From NCBI RefSeq assembly GCF_900100355.1, contig NZ_FNFH01000006.1:169278-233277 (forward strand): DNA of 64,000 bases, written 5' to 3'. The notes beneath the pieces are model-generated. The model did no database searches and was not told the DNA's origin. It was given only the letters and a program-made list of their open reading frames with translations. Source of the stretch: Microbulbifer yueqingensis. GTDB taxonomy: Bacteria > Pseudomonadota > Gammaproteobacteria > Pseudomonadales > Cellvibrionaceae. Made by a program: the position numbers and the translations under genes. Positions 55,152 to 63,736 of this stretch are shown here, in pieces (position 1 is the first letter of the stretch; every line of letters begins with the position of its first letter).

Positions 55152-55591
55152 GCGGCACCGTACGTCTGCATCGCATCCTGCGCGCCCCGGCAGAGCGCGT
55201 TTACCGCGCCTTCCTGAATCCCCGGGCAATGGCCAAGTGGCTGCCGCCAGACGGCTTCTACGCCAATTTTGACTACCTGGAACCCGAGGTGGGCGGCACC
55301 TTCAGGGCCTCGTTTATCAACTTCAGCAATGGCCAGAGCCACTCGTTCGGCGGCGAATACCTGGAGCTGGTTGAGAACGAGCTGATTCGCTACACCGACA
55401 CCTTCGACGACCCGAACCTCCCGGGCACCATGCAGGTGACGGTCACTTTGAAGGACGTCTCCTGTGGTACCGAGCTCACCATCGTCGCCGAGGGCCTTCC
55501 CGACATGATCCCGGTGGAAATGTGCTACCTGGGCTGGCAGGACTCCCTGGAGGGACTGGCTCGCCTGGTCGAACCGGAAATCAGTGAGTGA
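55148..55591 (+). CDS. SRPBCC (AHSA1-like) domain protein
   Basis: A 147-residue single START/SRPBCC-like domain: VRLHRILRAPAERVYRAFLNPRAMAKWLPPDGF is the AHSA1-type start, followed by VGGTFRASFINFSNG and the C-terminal helix EMCYLGWQDSLEGLARLVEP. These domains bind hydrophobic ligands in a deep cavity. It overlaps the upstream DGPF gene by four bases (ATGA) and is a regular member of ECF42-DGPF clusters. Confidence 0.9.
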   Translation: MSGTVRLHRILRAPAERVYRAFLNPRAMAKWLPPDGFYANFDYLEPEVGGTFRASFINFSNGQSHSFGGEYLELVENELIRYTDTFDDPNLPGTMQVTVTLKDVSCGTELTIVAEGLPDMIPVEMCYLGWQDSLEGLARLVEPEISE

Positions 55592-55641
55592 TATTTATCC
55601 CGCAAAACATGCAAACGACACAGCCAATCTAAGGAGCAGCT

Positions 55642-55992
55642 ATGAAAAACTACCTCGCCATGTATCTCGGCACCCCCGGCTCAATGAAGGGCTGGGAGCA
55701 CCTTTCTGAAGAACAGCGCCAGCAGCGCATGCAAGAAGGCATGGCCGCCTGGGGCGACTGGATGGAAACGCACAAGGATATCCTCGTGGAAACCGGCGGC
55801 CCGCTGGGCAAGACCAAGTGCATCGATCCTACCGGTATCAGCGACACCAGCAACAACATGATCGGCTACGTCATTATCAAGGCGGAAACCCACGAGGCGG
55901 CCGCAAAACTCTTTGAACGACATCCGCACTTCAGCATCTTCCCGGGGGACTGTGTGGAAGTGATGGAGTGTCTGCCGATTCCAACGGCATGA
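55642..55992 (+). CDS. YCII-related protein
   Basis: A 116-residue protein of the YCII/DGPF-related fold: MKNYLAMYLGTPGSMKGWEH, QEGMAAWGDWMETHKDILVETGG in the centre, and GYVIIKAETHEAAAKLFERHPHF at the end. The DGPF motif itself is not kept; this is a divergent member of the family. It follows the SRPBCC gene by 50 bases with its own ribosome-binding site (AAGGAGCAGC), and probably belongs to the same ECF42 unit. Confidence 0.85.
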   Translation: MKNYLAMYLGTPGSMKGWEHLSEEQRQQRMQEGMAAWGDWMETHKDILVETGGPLGKTKCIDPTGISDTSNNMIGYVIIKAETHEAAAKLFERHPHFSIFPGDCVEVMECLPIPTA

Positions 55993-56065
55993 ATCCAGCC
56001 GCTGGCGGGCAGTGCCTGTCCGGCAGCGGTAAAGCTATTGCCACAATAGAATTTCGAAACCAAAA

Positions 56066-56664
56066 ATGATCAGGCTAAACGAACACTGCCAGCCCGTGTC
56101 TTGCGCGTCATCTGGCTGATGAATGAGCTTGGCCTGGAGTATGAATTACACCCCGTGGACCTGCTGGCAGGCGAGGCCCAACGGGAAGGCTTTATTGCTC
56201 TAAATCCCGCCGCCAAGGTCCCGGTATTGGTCGATGGCGATCTGGTGCTAACAGAATCCGCGGCAATCCAGTTATACCTGGCCGAGAAGCATCCTGAAGC
56301 GGCACTTATCCCAGATTCCCTGCTGGACAGCGCCCAGATGCATCGCAGGATATTCTTTCTGGTGACGGAGATCGAGCAACCCCTTTGGCGCATAGCGCGG
56401 CATACATTCGTGTACCCGGAAAACCAGCGGCTACCATCGGATATAGAGCTGGCGAGACAAGAGTGCGTGAAGATGGTGCGCGTACTCGAGCGACACATGG
56501 AGGGACGTGAATATATAGTGGACGACCGGCCCAGTGTTGCGGATTTCAATGGGGCCTACACGCTCGACTGAGACAATGAAGAGAGCCTGCTCGACGGCAT
56601 CCCGAGGTTGAGAAATTATCTGGAATCCATGTGTCCCTGGCCGGCAGCGCCGATAAGGATTTAA
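56066..56664 (+). pseudogene. Disrupted glutathione S-transferase gene
   Basis: A GST reading frame is intact from about 56080 (RTLPARVLRVIWLMNELGLEY) through the GST helical domain with SVADFNGAYTLD. Two lesions break it. First, the natural start (MIRL, ATG 56066) is in another frame from the rest, implying a small deletion or frameshift in the first ~10 codons. Second, the codon after TLD is TGA (56569-56571) where the family has Trp; the frame then stays open in GST-like sequence (LLDGIPRLRNYLESM) to a TAA at 56662-56664. The preceding YCII gene is intact. This was a second GST in the window and is now probably non-functional. Confidence 0.85.
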
Positions 56665-57017
56665 CATTGATTGAAAGATTCGCCAACCCCTTGTTCTGGC
56701 ACCAGTTCTGCTCTCTCCGGTAAAGACCAGTATGGAGAGAATAATATCTAGCGCCACATCCAGAATATTTTCCGCCACCTTCACATGGTTATATTCCTTA
56801 TGCAGCAGCCACCCCTGCCTCCCAACACCGGAATATGCCATCTGCGCACGGAGATTGCGCTTGGCAGCGAAGGCCCGGGAGTCAACTTCCTTAAACAAGA
56901 GGGGCGTGGAAGTTGTGCCGTGAAGCTAGTAGAGAGGTGGTCGGCTAATGGATTGCGGTTATTGCGCTGATTCCGTTGTTGCTACAGCCATCTCTGATGG
57001 CTTATCAGCGTCTCTCT
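56665..57017. other. AT-richer intergenic stretch
   Basis: About 350 bases after the GST pseudogene. Open frames on both strands are present but show no recognisable motif. The base composition already resembles the GlyGly-CTERM gene that follows rather than the GC-rich left flank. Confidence 0.4.
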
Positions 57018-59921
57018 TTATCTACGTACTAATACCTGCAGCGCAAGATTATTAATGGTGATCATTCTGAGAATCAAAATGAGCAATAACATACCGAGCC
57101 AAGTAGATCCGATGGAACCTCCGCCCCCTTGTCTTTCAGACTGGCTACCGCTGCCTGACCCATCATCGTTAGTGTTATCGCCGCTGGTGCTTTCCGGAGC
57201 TATAACGCGATTTCCGATTGCTACTGTCAGCCAGTGGCCGTAATCTTTTCCTGGCGGTGCTGCTACATAATTTGGCTCTGGCGAAACATAGACCCTGGTC
57301 CACCCGCTCTCCAGTTTCTCTACGGCCATGTGCGACTCTGGGGCTTCAATCCAATTGCCATCAGGTTGCTGGTAGGCAACAACTATCTCGCTTGCCGACA
57401 AACTTCCCTGTATATAAAGTTCTGCTCCGTCTCCTCCGACGCCAGATACATGGGAAGAAACTATGGGAGTGACCATAGTGGAAATCCCCAGGCCCTCCGG
57501 TAAGTCAGCTTCAAGTAGCTCTAGGTCTAACAGGTTTACGGATCTGGCACCGCTAAGGATTCTAAAGCCAAATAGATTACCGGTACGATCTTCGAGCAAG
57601 ATCGGTTTATCATTTTTGCGATCGGTTTCTACCCAATCTAAAATGTTTTGCCCGCTGTCTTGAATCCTGACTGAAGCGTATCTCTCAGAGAAATTTCCCG
57701 CTGCGTCCCTGACTTTAGCTCGAAATACCAGCCACTTATCTTCCCCTGGTGGAATCGAGGGCGCCAGCAGATATGGCGAAAGGGTGTCCGCTCCCGCAAG
57801 GGTAAATTTCGGCCCAAGGAAGACATCCCATTTAACATCAAGCTGATCTCTATCCAGAGCATCTAGCTTGATTTGGATAGTCTTCCCCTCGCTTACTAAG
57901 GCTGGCGATAGTAAATCGAAATTCGGTTGATTCACCGGAATTGCTTCTTCACTATTAAAGCGGTAGTAACCCTTAAGCTTGCTGCCTTCGGAGCTGCAGA
58001 ATGTATCGAAGTCTAACGCCAATGCCTGGATCCTTCCCCGTTCATCCCGACGCAGATGCGATACGTGAATATCCGATATGGCGCCGGAGCAGCCCCTGGC
58101 ATTAACCCCAATAGAAAAAGATGGCTGCCCTTCATAAGGAATACGTTGTAGATTAAAGTAGCTGCCTTCGCGCAATAATTCACCTTCAGGTAGCTGAAGG
58201 TTAATGCTCCATCGGTCTCGGCTAAGGAAGTTTAAATTAAGTATTTCGTATGGCGTAAAGGGATAAAGCTCTGGGTCGTTTTGTTGCAGCCGAATTTCTG
58301 CTGTGCTGTTATTTTCTCCTGCCAGGACTCTGCCTTCGCCTACCCAGCTCCCGGGTTCGCTTATCAATACAGCCCGGGTCTTTGGTGTCTCTGGTGCGAT
58401 TACTCGAACACGCACTTCGTCGCTTGCCGTTCTCCCTAGGCTATCGTTCACGGTTAGCCGGAAAGTGAGCAGATGGGCGCCCTCCGGCAGCATGGATGTA
58501 TCGATCAGGGCCACAGGAGTCGTAGGGTTAGAAATGGAAATTATAGGGCCGCCAACCTGCTGCCAATCATAACTACTAATATTGCGAGAGGAGCGCGCCG
58601 AATAGGAGAAGAACCCTATGAGATTGGCGGTATTTCCGTGAACAACTTCTATATCAGAGCCGGCAATTGCGTAGATGCCGTCGTCGTCTACGGGAATAAG
58701 GGAGTTATAGCGAATTCTCCCCATCAGTCGGCGTGTCGTAAAATTGTTGCACTGATCCTCATAGTCAATGGCGAATCGGGTGATATTCCCCGCATCGTCG
58801 AAGGCGCGATCTACAATATTATAAAAAGAGTTTTCGGATGGTCCGTATATGTAATCGCAATACTGATAGAGGTGCAGGCTGGGGATGGTGTTGCCGTAAA
58901 CTGCGCCACGATTGGCTGCAGAAAACGGAGAATTATCGATGTCTAGTTCCCCTTCGCCGGCTTGCTCAAACTCAATCAAAGGGGATTTGTTGTATTTAAC
59001 AAGTACACCCTTGCGCATCGTGCGAGTAACATCAACCAAGGTAGAGTCAAATTCCTGCCGAACTATCTCGATCGGGGCCCAGTAGTTGTGAGGTAAATCG
59101 TATAGAGTGCTTACCAGCCCCTCGCGCACCCCGCCCGCCTGGACTAGCATACGATCGGTGGCAATTCGGCCTTGGTCATCCTCGATTTCCAGCTCCAGCT
59201 CGATCACACCTGAATTAATTTCAATGGGAAAAACGAAACTCGGCAGTGCCGTTTTGGCATCATTGAGGACCACTGGCGGCCCCCCGACCTGGCGCCACTG
59301 GTAGGACGCAATAACTCCGCCTTCAGACGATGATGAGGAGCCATCTAAGAAAACAGTCGAGCCGGGAGATACCGTTTGATCGACTCCTGCGTGAGCTACC
59401 GGTTGTAGATGAAGTGGTATAGTCGAGTTTAAACGTAGCTTGGCATTCGTGTAACGCAGGGCGTTCTTGCAGCGTATCCTAAAGTCGGCAGCTAATTGTC
59501 CTATGTTTCCTTCGATATCGTATGTGATCTCATGGACCTCAATATCGCCGACAAGCTGTGAGCAGGCATCTCCCGTGCCCGATATGCCCAGTCCGGCGTA
59601 ATAACTGGTGGCGCCTTTAAATTCAACTGCCTCATAATGACCAGGTGCTGGGAATCCGCCGATTGGGCCTTCTACGCTAACAGAAGCGATAGCAGTACTG
59701 GGGTCTGGTTCGACATCGTTTTCGTAGGCTGTGATATGCAGTCCACCGTGGACGACACTCCGGTCTACGGTGAACTGGAAGTTATCTTCTGTCAGTTCCA
59801 GCTTGCCGTACTTTCCAGCCGAGCCAACAAATATGCCTGACTCTCCTTCCAGGTAGATGCTAACTTGTCCGAAGGTCGGAGCGGCGATAAGCGCGACAAA
59901 AATTATTATTATAGCTTTCAT
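57018..59921 (-). CDS. Large secreted GlyGly-CTERM protein with three two-cysteine repeat domains and PKD-like domains
   Basis: A 967-residue surface protein. A signal peptide (MKAIIIIFVALIAAPTFG) is followed by three copies of one unnamed ~150-residue domain at about residues 21-170, 268-411 and 517-663. Each copy has two cysteines 31-36 residues apart (C120/C151, C355/C391, C611/C642) and a closing motif of R-x-N-S type (LRLNSTIPL, IRYNSLIPV, YRFNSEEAIPV). PKD-like domains alternate with them (175-262, with SYQWRQVGGPPV; 415-508, with SYDWQQVGGPII); a third, more diverged beta domain is at 665-755. Residues ~760-910 form a further beta module. The end is a Ser/Gly linker, then GGGGSIGS, a membrane span (WLGMLLLILIL) and a short tail: a GlyGly-CTERM sorting signal for rhombosortase and type II export. 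Function unknown; adhesion or matrix binding is likely. Confidence 0.8.
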   Translation of the reverse strand: MKAIIIIFVALIAAPTFGQVSIYLEGESGIFVGSAGKYGKLELTEDNFQFTVDRSVVHGGLHITAYENDVEPDPSTAIASVSVEGPIGGFPAPGHYEAVEFKGATSYYAGLGISGTGDACSQLVGDIEVHEITYDIEGNIGQLAADFRIRCKNALRYTNAKLRLNSTIPLHLQPVAHAGVDQTVSPGSTVFLDGSSSSSEGGVIASYQWRQVGGPPVVLNDAKTALPSFVFPIEINSGVIELELEIEDDQGRIATDRMLVQAGGVREGLVSTLYDLPHNYWAPIEIVRQEFDSTLVDVTRTMRKGVLVKYNKSPLIEFEQAGEGELDIDNSPFSAANRGAVYGNTIPSLHLYQYCDYIYGPSENSFYNIVDRAFDDAGNITRFAIDYEDQCNNFTTRRLMGRIRYNSLIPVDDDGIYAIAGSDIEVVHGNTANLIGFFSYSARSSRNISSYDWQQVGGPIISISNPTTPVALIDTSMLPEGAHLLTFRLTVNDSLGRTASDEVRVRVIAPETPKTRAVLISEPGSWVGEGRVLAGENNSTAEIRLQQNDPELYPFTPYEILNLNFLSRDRWSINLQLPEGELLREGSYFNLQRIPYEGQPSFSIGVNARGCSGAISDIHVSHLRRDERGRIQALALDFDTFCSSEGSKLKGYYRFNSEEAIPVNQPNFDLLSPALVSEGKTIQIKLDALDRDQLDVKWDVFLGPKFTLAGADTLSPYLLAPSIPPGEDKWLVFRAKVRDAAGNFSERYASVRIQDSGQNILDWVETDRKNDKPILLEDRTGNLFGFRILSGARSVNLLDLELLEADLPEGLGISTMVTPIVSSHVSGVGGDGAELYIQGSLSASEIVVAYQQPDGNWIEAPESHMAVEKLESGWTRVYVSPEPNYVAAPPGKDYGHWLTVAIGNRVIAPESTSGDNTNDDGSGSGSQSERQGGGGSIGSTWLGMLLLILILRMITINNLALQVLVRR

Positions 59922-60360
59922 ATTGTATTCTCTAAATCGCCTTATACAGCCCTTAGAAAATTCGCGGGTTGGGTTTTGAGCGGGGTCTTAATTTGGCGGC
60001 TTGAGCAAGCACATGGCCTGTCCATTTTTTCGCTAACACATTCGCCAGTTTAGCCACGAGCTGTCCTTTTAAAGTTTTCTGGTGGCTATACGGCCAGGTG
60101 CTGTGATGTGCATAATGTTCATCCTGTGGATAGTTTATATCACAGCGGCAGGCATTACTGCATAGTACAAGATCATATCTTTTGTAAATTTAGACTCAAA
60201 GAATCCCCGCTTACCCGTCAGGAACTCCGGTTGAAGGCTTTTGAGCAGGCATTCTCCTTGATCTAGCCGTTAACGTTATATCAGCACCCGGGCGAGGGCG
60301 ACCTGCTGGTAGCTAGCGACAGAAGGCAGCGTAGAGCCACTCCAAAGGGAGGCATCTGGG
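59922..60360. other. AT-rich upstream region of the GlyGly-CTERM gene
   Basis: About 440 bases without a convincing gene. It should hold the promoter of the large surface protein gene on the minus strand and the end of the DUF2132 transcript. No terminator or repeat stands out. Confidence 0.45.
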
Positions 60361-60603
60361 TCAGTATTTTTGCCAGGGGTTATTGCGCGCAAAGGAGGCC
60401 AGATATAGTGCTTCCACTTTCCTCCGTGCCCATGGCGTCCTGCGCAAGAATTTCAGGCTGGACTTCACCGACGGATCATTCTTGAAGCAGTTGATATCGA
60501 TTCGTTCCGCCAGGCCATCCCAGCCGTAGTGCTCTTGCAGCTCTTCGACGATGGTAGCGAGTTTTACGCCATGGAGTGGGTTGTTGGGCTGGGATTGCTG
60601 CAT
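60361..60603 (-). CDS. VF530/DUF2132 family protein
   Basis: An 80-residue protein with the family signature [41 protein letters not shown] start and the following [25 protein letters not shown]. Members are small helical proteins with a proposed DNA-binding role from their structure; no in vivo function is established. It stands alone on the minus strand with about 170 bases to the next gene. Confidence 0.9.
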   Translation of the reverse strand: MQQSQPNNPLHGVKLATIVEELQEHYGWDGLAERIDINCFKNDPSVKSSLKFLRRTPWARRKVEALYLASFARNNPWQKY

Positions 60604-60775
60604 AGCGGGCCGGTTCGAATTTCAATTTAACGGGTGGGGTGCCGTTGGGCTGTTTGAATGCTCAGTATAGCCGCCCGTCGCTTTCGGCGAAATGTGGATT
60701 CAGGACGCACTCACTGGAGCTGTCCACTGGTGAATCGGGCTATCCCGGTGGGCTGAGACGGTAGTGAGTGCCTGC

Positions 60776-61087
60776 TTACCGACAGGCCCGGACGTGGCCA
60801 TTCCGGTCGAGTTCGAGCGAAAGCCAGGTGGTATTCAGGTGGCCTTCCTTTTCGAAGGGCTCATCCCCTGGTGCCAGTTCGCCGAGCAGGCGGCTGGCCT
60901 CTTCCCTGGTCATACCGCCGAAGAGCCTGCTACAGGCCTTCTCCAGCACGGCAATACGGTGTTTCGCCTCGTACCGCTCCTGCTGCCGGTATTTGCCGGC
61001 ATTTGCCTGGTCAACGATGGTGTAGAGCCAGAAGCCGTTAGTGACCAGTAATAGGGCAGTAAGGGCGGCGATGATCCATTTGGCCAT
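60776..61087 (-). CDS. Small membrane-anchored protein of unknown function
   Basis: A 103-residue protein with an N-terminal membrane span (WIIAALTALLLVTNGFWLYTIV) acting as uncleaved anchor. A charged helical stretch (GKYRQQERYEAKHRIAVLEKA) follows, then a small domain ending in TTWLSLELDRNGHVRACR. Two Cys (in KACSRLF and VRACR) may pair outside the membrane. No family recognised. It lies 40 bases downstream of the secreted 246-residue protein gene on the same strand, so the two are probably one transcription unit. Confidence 0.55.
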   Translation of the reverse strand: MAKWIIAALTALLLVTNGFWLYTIVDQANAGKYRQQERYEAKHRIAVLEKACSRLFGGMTREEASRLLGELAPGDEPFEKEGHLNTTWLSLELDRNGHVRACR

Positions 61088-61127
61088 TTAGCCTCCTGTT
61101 ATTGGGAAGTAGCTTGCCTGCCAGTGG

Positions 61128-61868
61128 CTACTGGCCCTGCCTGAGCCATTCCAGGAAGGCGGTAAAACCGGTTGCGCTGATGATCTCTTGTCTCTGGCCG
61201 ATCTGGTCCACCTTCCGGACCTGAACCTGGTCCTTTACCGGCTTGAAGTAGTAGCCATCGTATTCGCAGAAGGAGCCGGATTCGCTGTAAAGCCGGTGAT
61301 CGCGTGCGGGTGCTACGAAGGTGATGCCGTCCCGGGACAGGGTGCAGCTGGAGGCGGGCAGCCCGCCGGTCCAGGTACCGGGTTTGGTTCCGCGGCCATA
61401 ATAGTACGTCAGCCCAGCCAGCGGCGTCGGCTCGTCAAATCCGAAAATGAATGACTGCTGCTCGTGACTGTAAAGGAGCTGGGATCCGCCCTTCAGGAGA
61501 ACAGCGGTATGCTCGTCGTGATGCACCATATGCGCGACGGAGTCACTACCGAGTAGCGGGAAGTTTTTCCTGAGCGAGGCCTCAAACTTGTCCCGGGAAT
61601 AGAACCTCGCCATATCCGCAGTCATGGTAACCAGCGTGCCCGGGGTTTCGCCCTTGTCGAGCTTCAAACCGAGCTTCTCGACGGCTTCCTCGACAATGGC
61701 ATCCCGCCCGGAGCCCGCCGTGTTCGGATAGCAGAGAGTGACTTTCTTGTCGGAGATACCCTCGAAGCAGAGGTATTCCGGCGCGGCGAGCGCACCTGGC
61801 GAAATAGTGATAGCCAACAGGGCCAGGGCTAGGTCGGCCGCTGAAACGGCTCTGGGATAGTGGCTCAC
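61128..61868 (-). CDS. Secreted protein of unknown function
   Basis: A 246-residue protein with an N-terminal signal (AADLALALLAITISPGALA, cleavage before APEYLC). The mature part has Cys in EYLCFEGIS and VTLCYPNTAG, a later pair (SSCTLSRDG and SGSFCEYDG) probably forming disulfides, and aromatic segments (GLTYYYGRG, YDGYYFKPV). It is predicted periplasmic. No known domain was recognised. The small membrane-anchored gene follows directly. Confidence 0.6.
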   Translation of the reverse strand: MSHYPRAVSAADLALALLAITISPGALAAPEYLCFEGISDKKVTLCYPNTAGSGRDAIVEEAVEKLGLKLDKGETPGTLVTMTADMARFYSRDKFEASLRKNFPLLGSDSVAHMVHHDEHTAVLLKGGSQLLYSHEQQSFIFGFDEPTPLAGLTYYYGRGTKPGTWTGGLPASSCTLSRDGITFVAPARDHRLYSESGSFCEYDGYYFKPVKDQVQVRKVDQIGQRQEIISATGFTAFLEWLRQGQ

Positions 61869-62342
61869 TGATCGGGCTCCCTGACTTTATTCCGTCGCTT
61901 GACAATGGCTCCTTACTGACCCGGCTGCAGCCGGTAGCAGGTTGGCGGGTTTTATAACATGGCCCGCTGGGCGAAGCGACGAGGTGTAAGGGGCTGTAAG
62001 CGCGCCATTCGGTCCAGGTTTCGGGTATGTCTGTGAAGCAGAGCGGTCTTGGCGCAACTACCCGGGACCCGCCTGATCTCCCGCGGCCGGCCCCATAGTT
62101 TTTCTGGTCGCTCTTTACCCATGGCGCCGAGCGTTACCAGCACCACCGCCTCTCGCTGCTGCCCCTAAGAATGCCCCCGCTTCTCTGTCAGGGCGGGCCA
62201 GCAGCGGCGGTTGAACCGGCAGCCACACCGGTAGTTGCCAGGTCTCCAGGGCATGGATAGGACCCGGCCACGCCCTTGCCGCCGCCACAGGCTAGGTAAA
62301 ACCCAAGGTATGCCGCGATTGCAGGGGGCGGGGTGCTCACCG
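61869..62342. other. Intergenic stretch, nothing definite
   Basis: About 470 bases. Short open frames on the minus strand (for example one beginning MVLVTLGAMGKERPEKLWG, from 62146) have no ribosome-binding site or family match I can name. It could be a decayed gene tail. Confidence 0.4.
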
Positions 62343-62633
62343 TCAGGCGAGCTTATTGAGCAGCGTGAGTACAATTCCGCCGAATTCCTCGGCATTCTCC
62401 ACAATACGATTGACCTTGGTGTTTCGGTCGTCGGCAGATTTAACGATTTCCATCAGCTTTGACAGCTTTTTCAGGTCTGCGGAATCCGGGAAGAGTTCCT
62501 GGATTTCCTCCCTGGTCATGCTGGTTAGCTGCGAAACGCGGCCTGCCAGTTGCCGGTCTGTTTCACTGGCGCCAGTATCGATGGCGTCATCCAGGTCTCG
62601 TTCAAATTGGTCCCAATCAATTGGCATTGTCAT
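62343..62633 (-). CDS. Small soluble protein of unknown function
   Basis: A 96-residue acidic, helical protein: DWDQFERDLDDAIDTGASETD at the start, then SMTREEIQELFPDSADLKKLSKLMEIVKSADD and a C-terminal EFGGIVLTLLNKLA. No signal peptide. It lies 11 bases downstream of the lipoprotein gene on the same strand, so the two are probably translated from one mRNA and may act together. The helical pattern would allow coiled-coil contact with the coiled-coil-rich lipoprotein. Confidence 0.6.
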   Translation of the reverse strand: MTMPIDWDQFERDLDDAIDTGASETDRQLAGRVSQLTSMTREEIQELFPDSADLKKLSKLMEIVKSADDRNTKVNRIVENAEEFGGIVLTLLNKLA

Positions 62634-62644
62634 TTCTCCTGAGC

Positions 62645-63301
62645 TTACAGTGAACTTTTCAGGTCTTGTATGCGTTGAATAAATTCATCAGCGCGTGCGT
62701 ACTTGTCTTTTCCATCACTAGCTTTGCGCAGCAGGTCTGAGACAACGGTGTCAGTCTGGTCCAGCAAGTTGTCCAGTTGTGACTGCTCTATATCCAGCAT
62801 CGACAGGTAGCGATTCCGGTTTTCGGCAACCTCCGAGGCAGAGGTGAGGAAGCTCGTCAGGGTGCTATTGATGGATCGGGCCTGGTGGTACTCCTCCCTG
62901 ATCTGGCCTTCCATGCGCCTTTCAAGCTCATCCAGCGGCTGGATTAACTCGAGGCGCTTTTGATTGATTTTTTTCTGTAGTTTGGGGCCGGTTATAGTCA
63001 GGAACTTCAATCGCTCATGCTGGTTATCCGTATGCACGATATGATCCCATGCTGCGGCAACACCCGGCTGAGAAAAAACGTTTTCGGCGAAGGCCGGAGT
63101 CCATTCGTCTTCGATAAAGCGGTCGACATCGCGGCGCTTCTGATCAAAGAAGCGATTGAGTAAAGTGATGTTGGCCTTCTCAATGGCTGAGATGCGCTTA
63201 CCGAGTTCTGCCGAGAGTTCTGGTGCTTCAGGTGGTATTGATACGCAACCGGAAATGAACAATAGGCAGGAAATCACGATCGGCCGGGTTATCTGTAGCA
63301 T
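62645..63301 (-). CDS. Coiled-coil lipoprotein of unknown function
   Basis: A 218-residue protein. The N-terminus (PIVISCLLFISGC) is a lipoprotein signal with lipobox ISGC, followed by VSIPPEAPELS. Most of the mature chain is charged heptad-type helix (LGKRISAIEKANITLL, LQKKINQKRLELIQPLDELERRM, DIEQSQLDNLLDQTD), typical of periplasmic coiled coils. No family recognised. Translation of the small downstream gene is likely coupled by proximity. Confidence 0.65.
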   Translation of the reverse strand: MLQITRPIVISCLLFISGCVSIPPEAPELSAELGKRISAIEKANITLLNRFFDQKRRDVDRFIEDEWTPAFAENVFSQPGVAAAWDHIVHTDNQHERLKFLTITGPKLQKKINQKRLELIQPLDELERRMEGQIREEYHQARSINSTLTSFLTSASEVAENRNRYLSMLDIEQSQLDNLLDQTDTVVSDLLRKASDGKDKYARADEFIQRIQDLKSSL

Positions 63302-63736
63302 CGTCTTTCCTTGTTAGCTTATGGTGAAAAGATCAAAGTAGAATGCATTGGTTGTTCCATGGTTTTCCCTGGCCCAGGCGCCGGGAAAATCACTGGCAAC
63401 TTTCTTACTTGGCGATCGATCTTTGCGGGTCAGGTTTCATTCGGGAGAGGCTCGCGGGAAAAGTGACGATGCTGTGAACTGCCATCTTCCCCGTTTGCGG
63501 TCTGGTTCTCGTTATTCGTTTGAGATTTATAACATGAACCTGGGTGAGGCGGGATGCCTCGTAAGAGGCTGTAATCGTATTGCTGCAGGGACGATAGACC
63601 ACACATTGTCGATCAGTTTTTGACGAACAGGTGGTGAGGCGATGCCAGCAGCTGTCCCTGCTGACATTCGGAGCTTATCTGGCCTTCTTTCCTGTACCGT
63701 TCGCAAGGCAGTGATCCGTGCAATTGGAGGTGTTGC
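63302..63736. other. Intergenic stretch, nothing definite
   Basis: About 435 bases between the lipoprotein promoter and the photolyase stop. No convincing gene, hairpin with T tract, or repeat is seen. Confidence 0.4.

Noticed and set aside
56431..56898. 155-codon minus-strand frame
   Set aside because: Half of it is antisense to the GST pseudogene, and no motif was recognised in the remainder.
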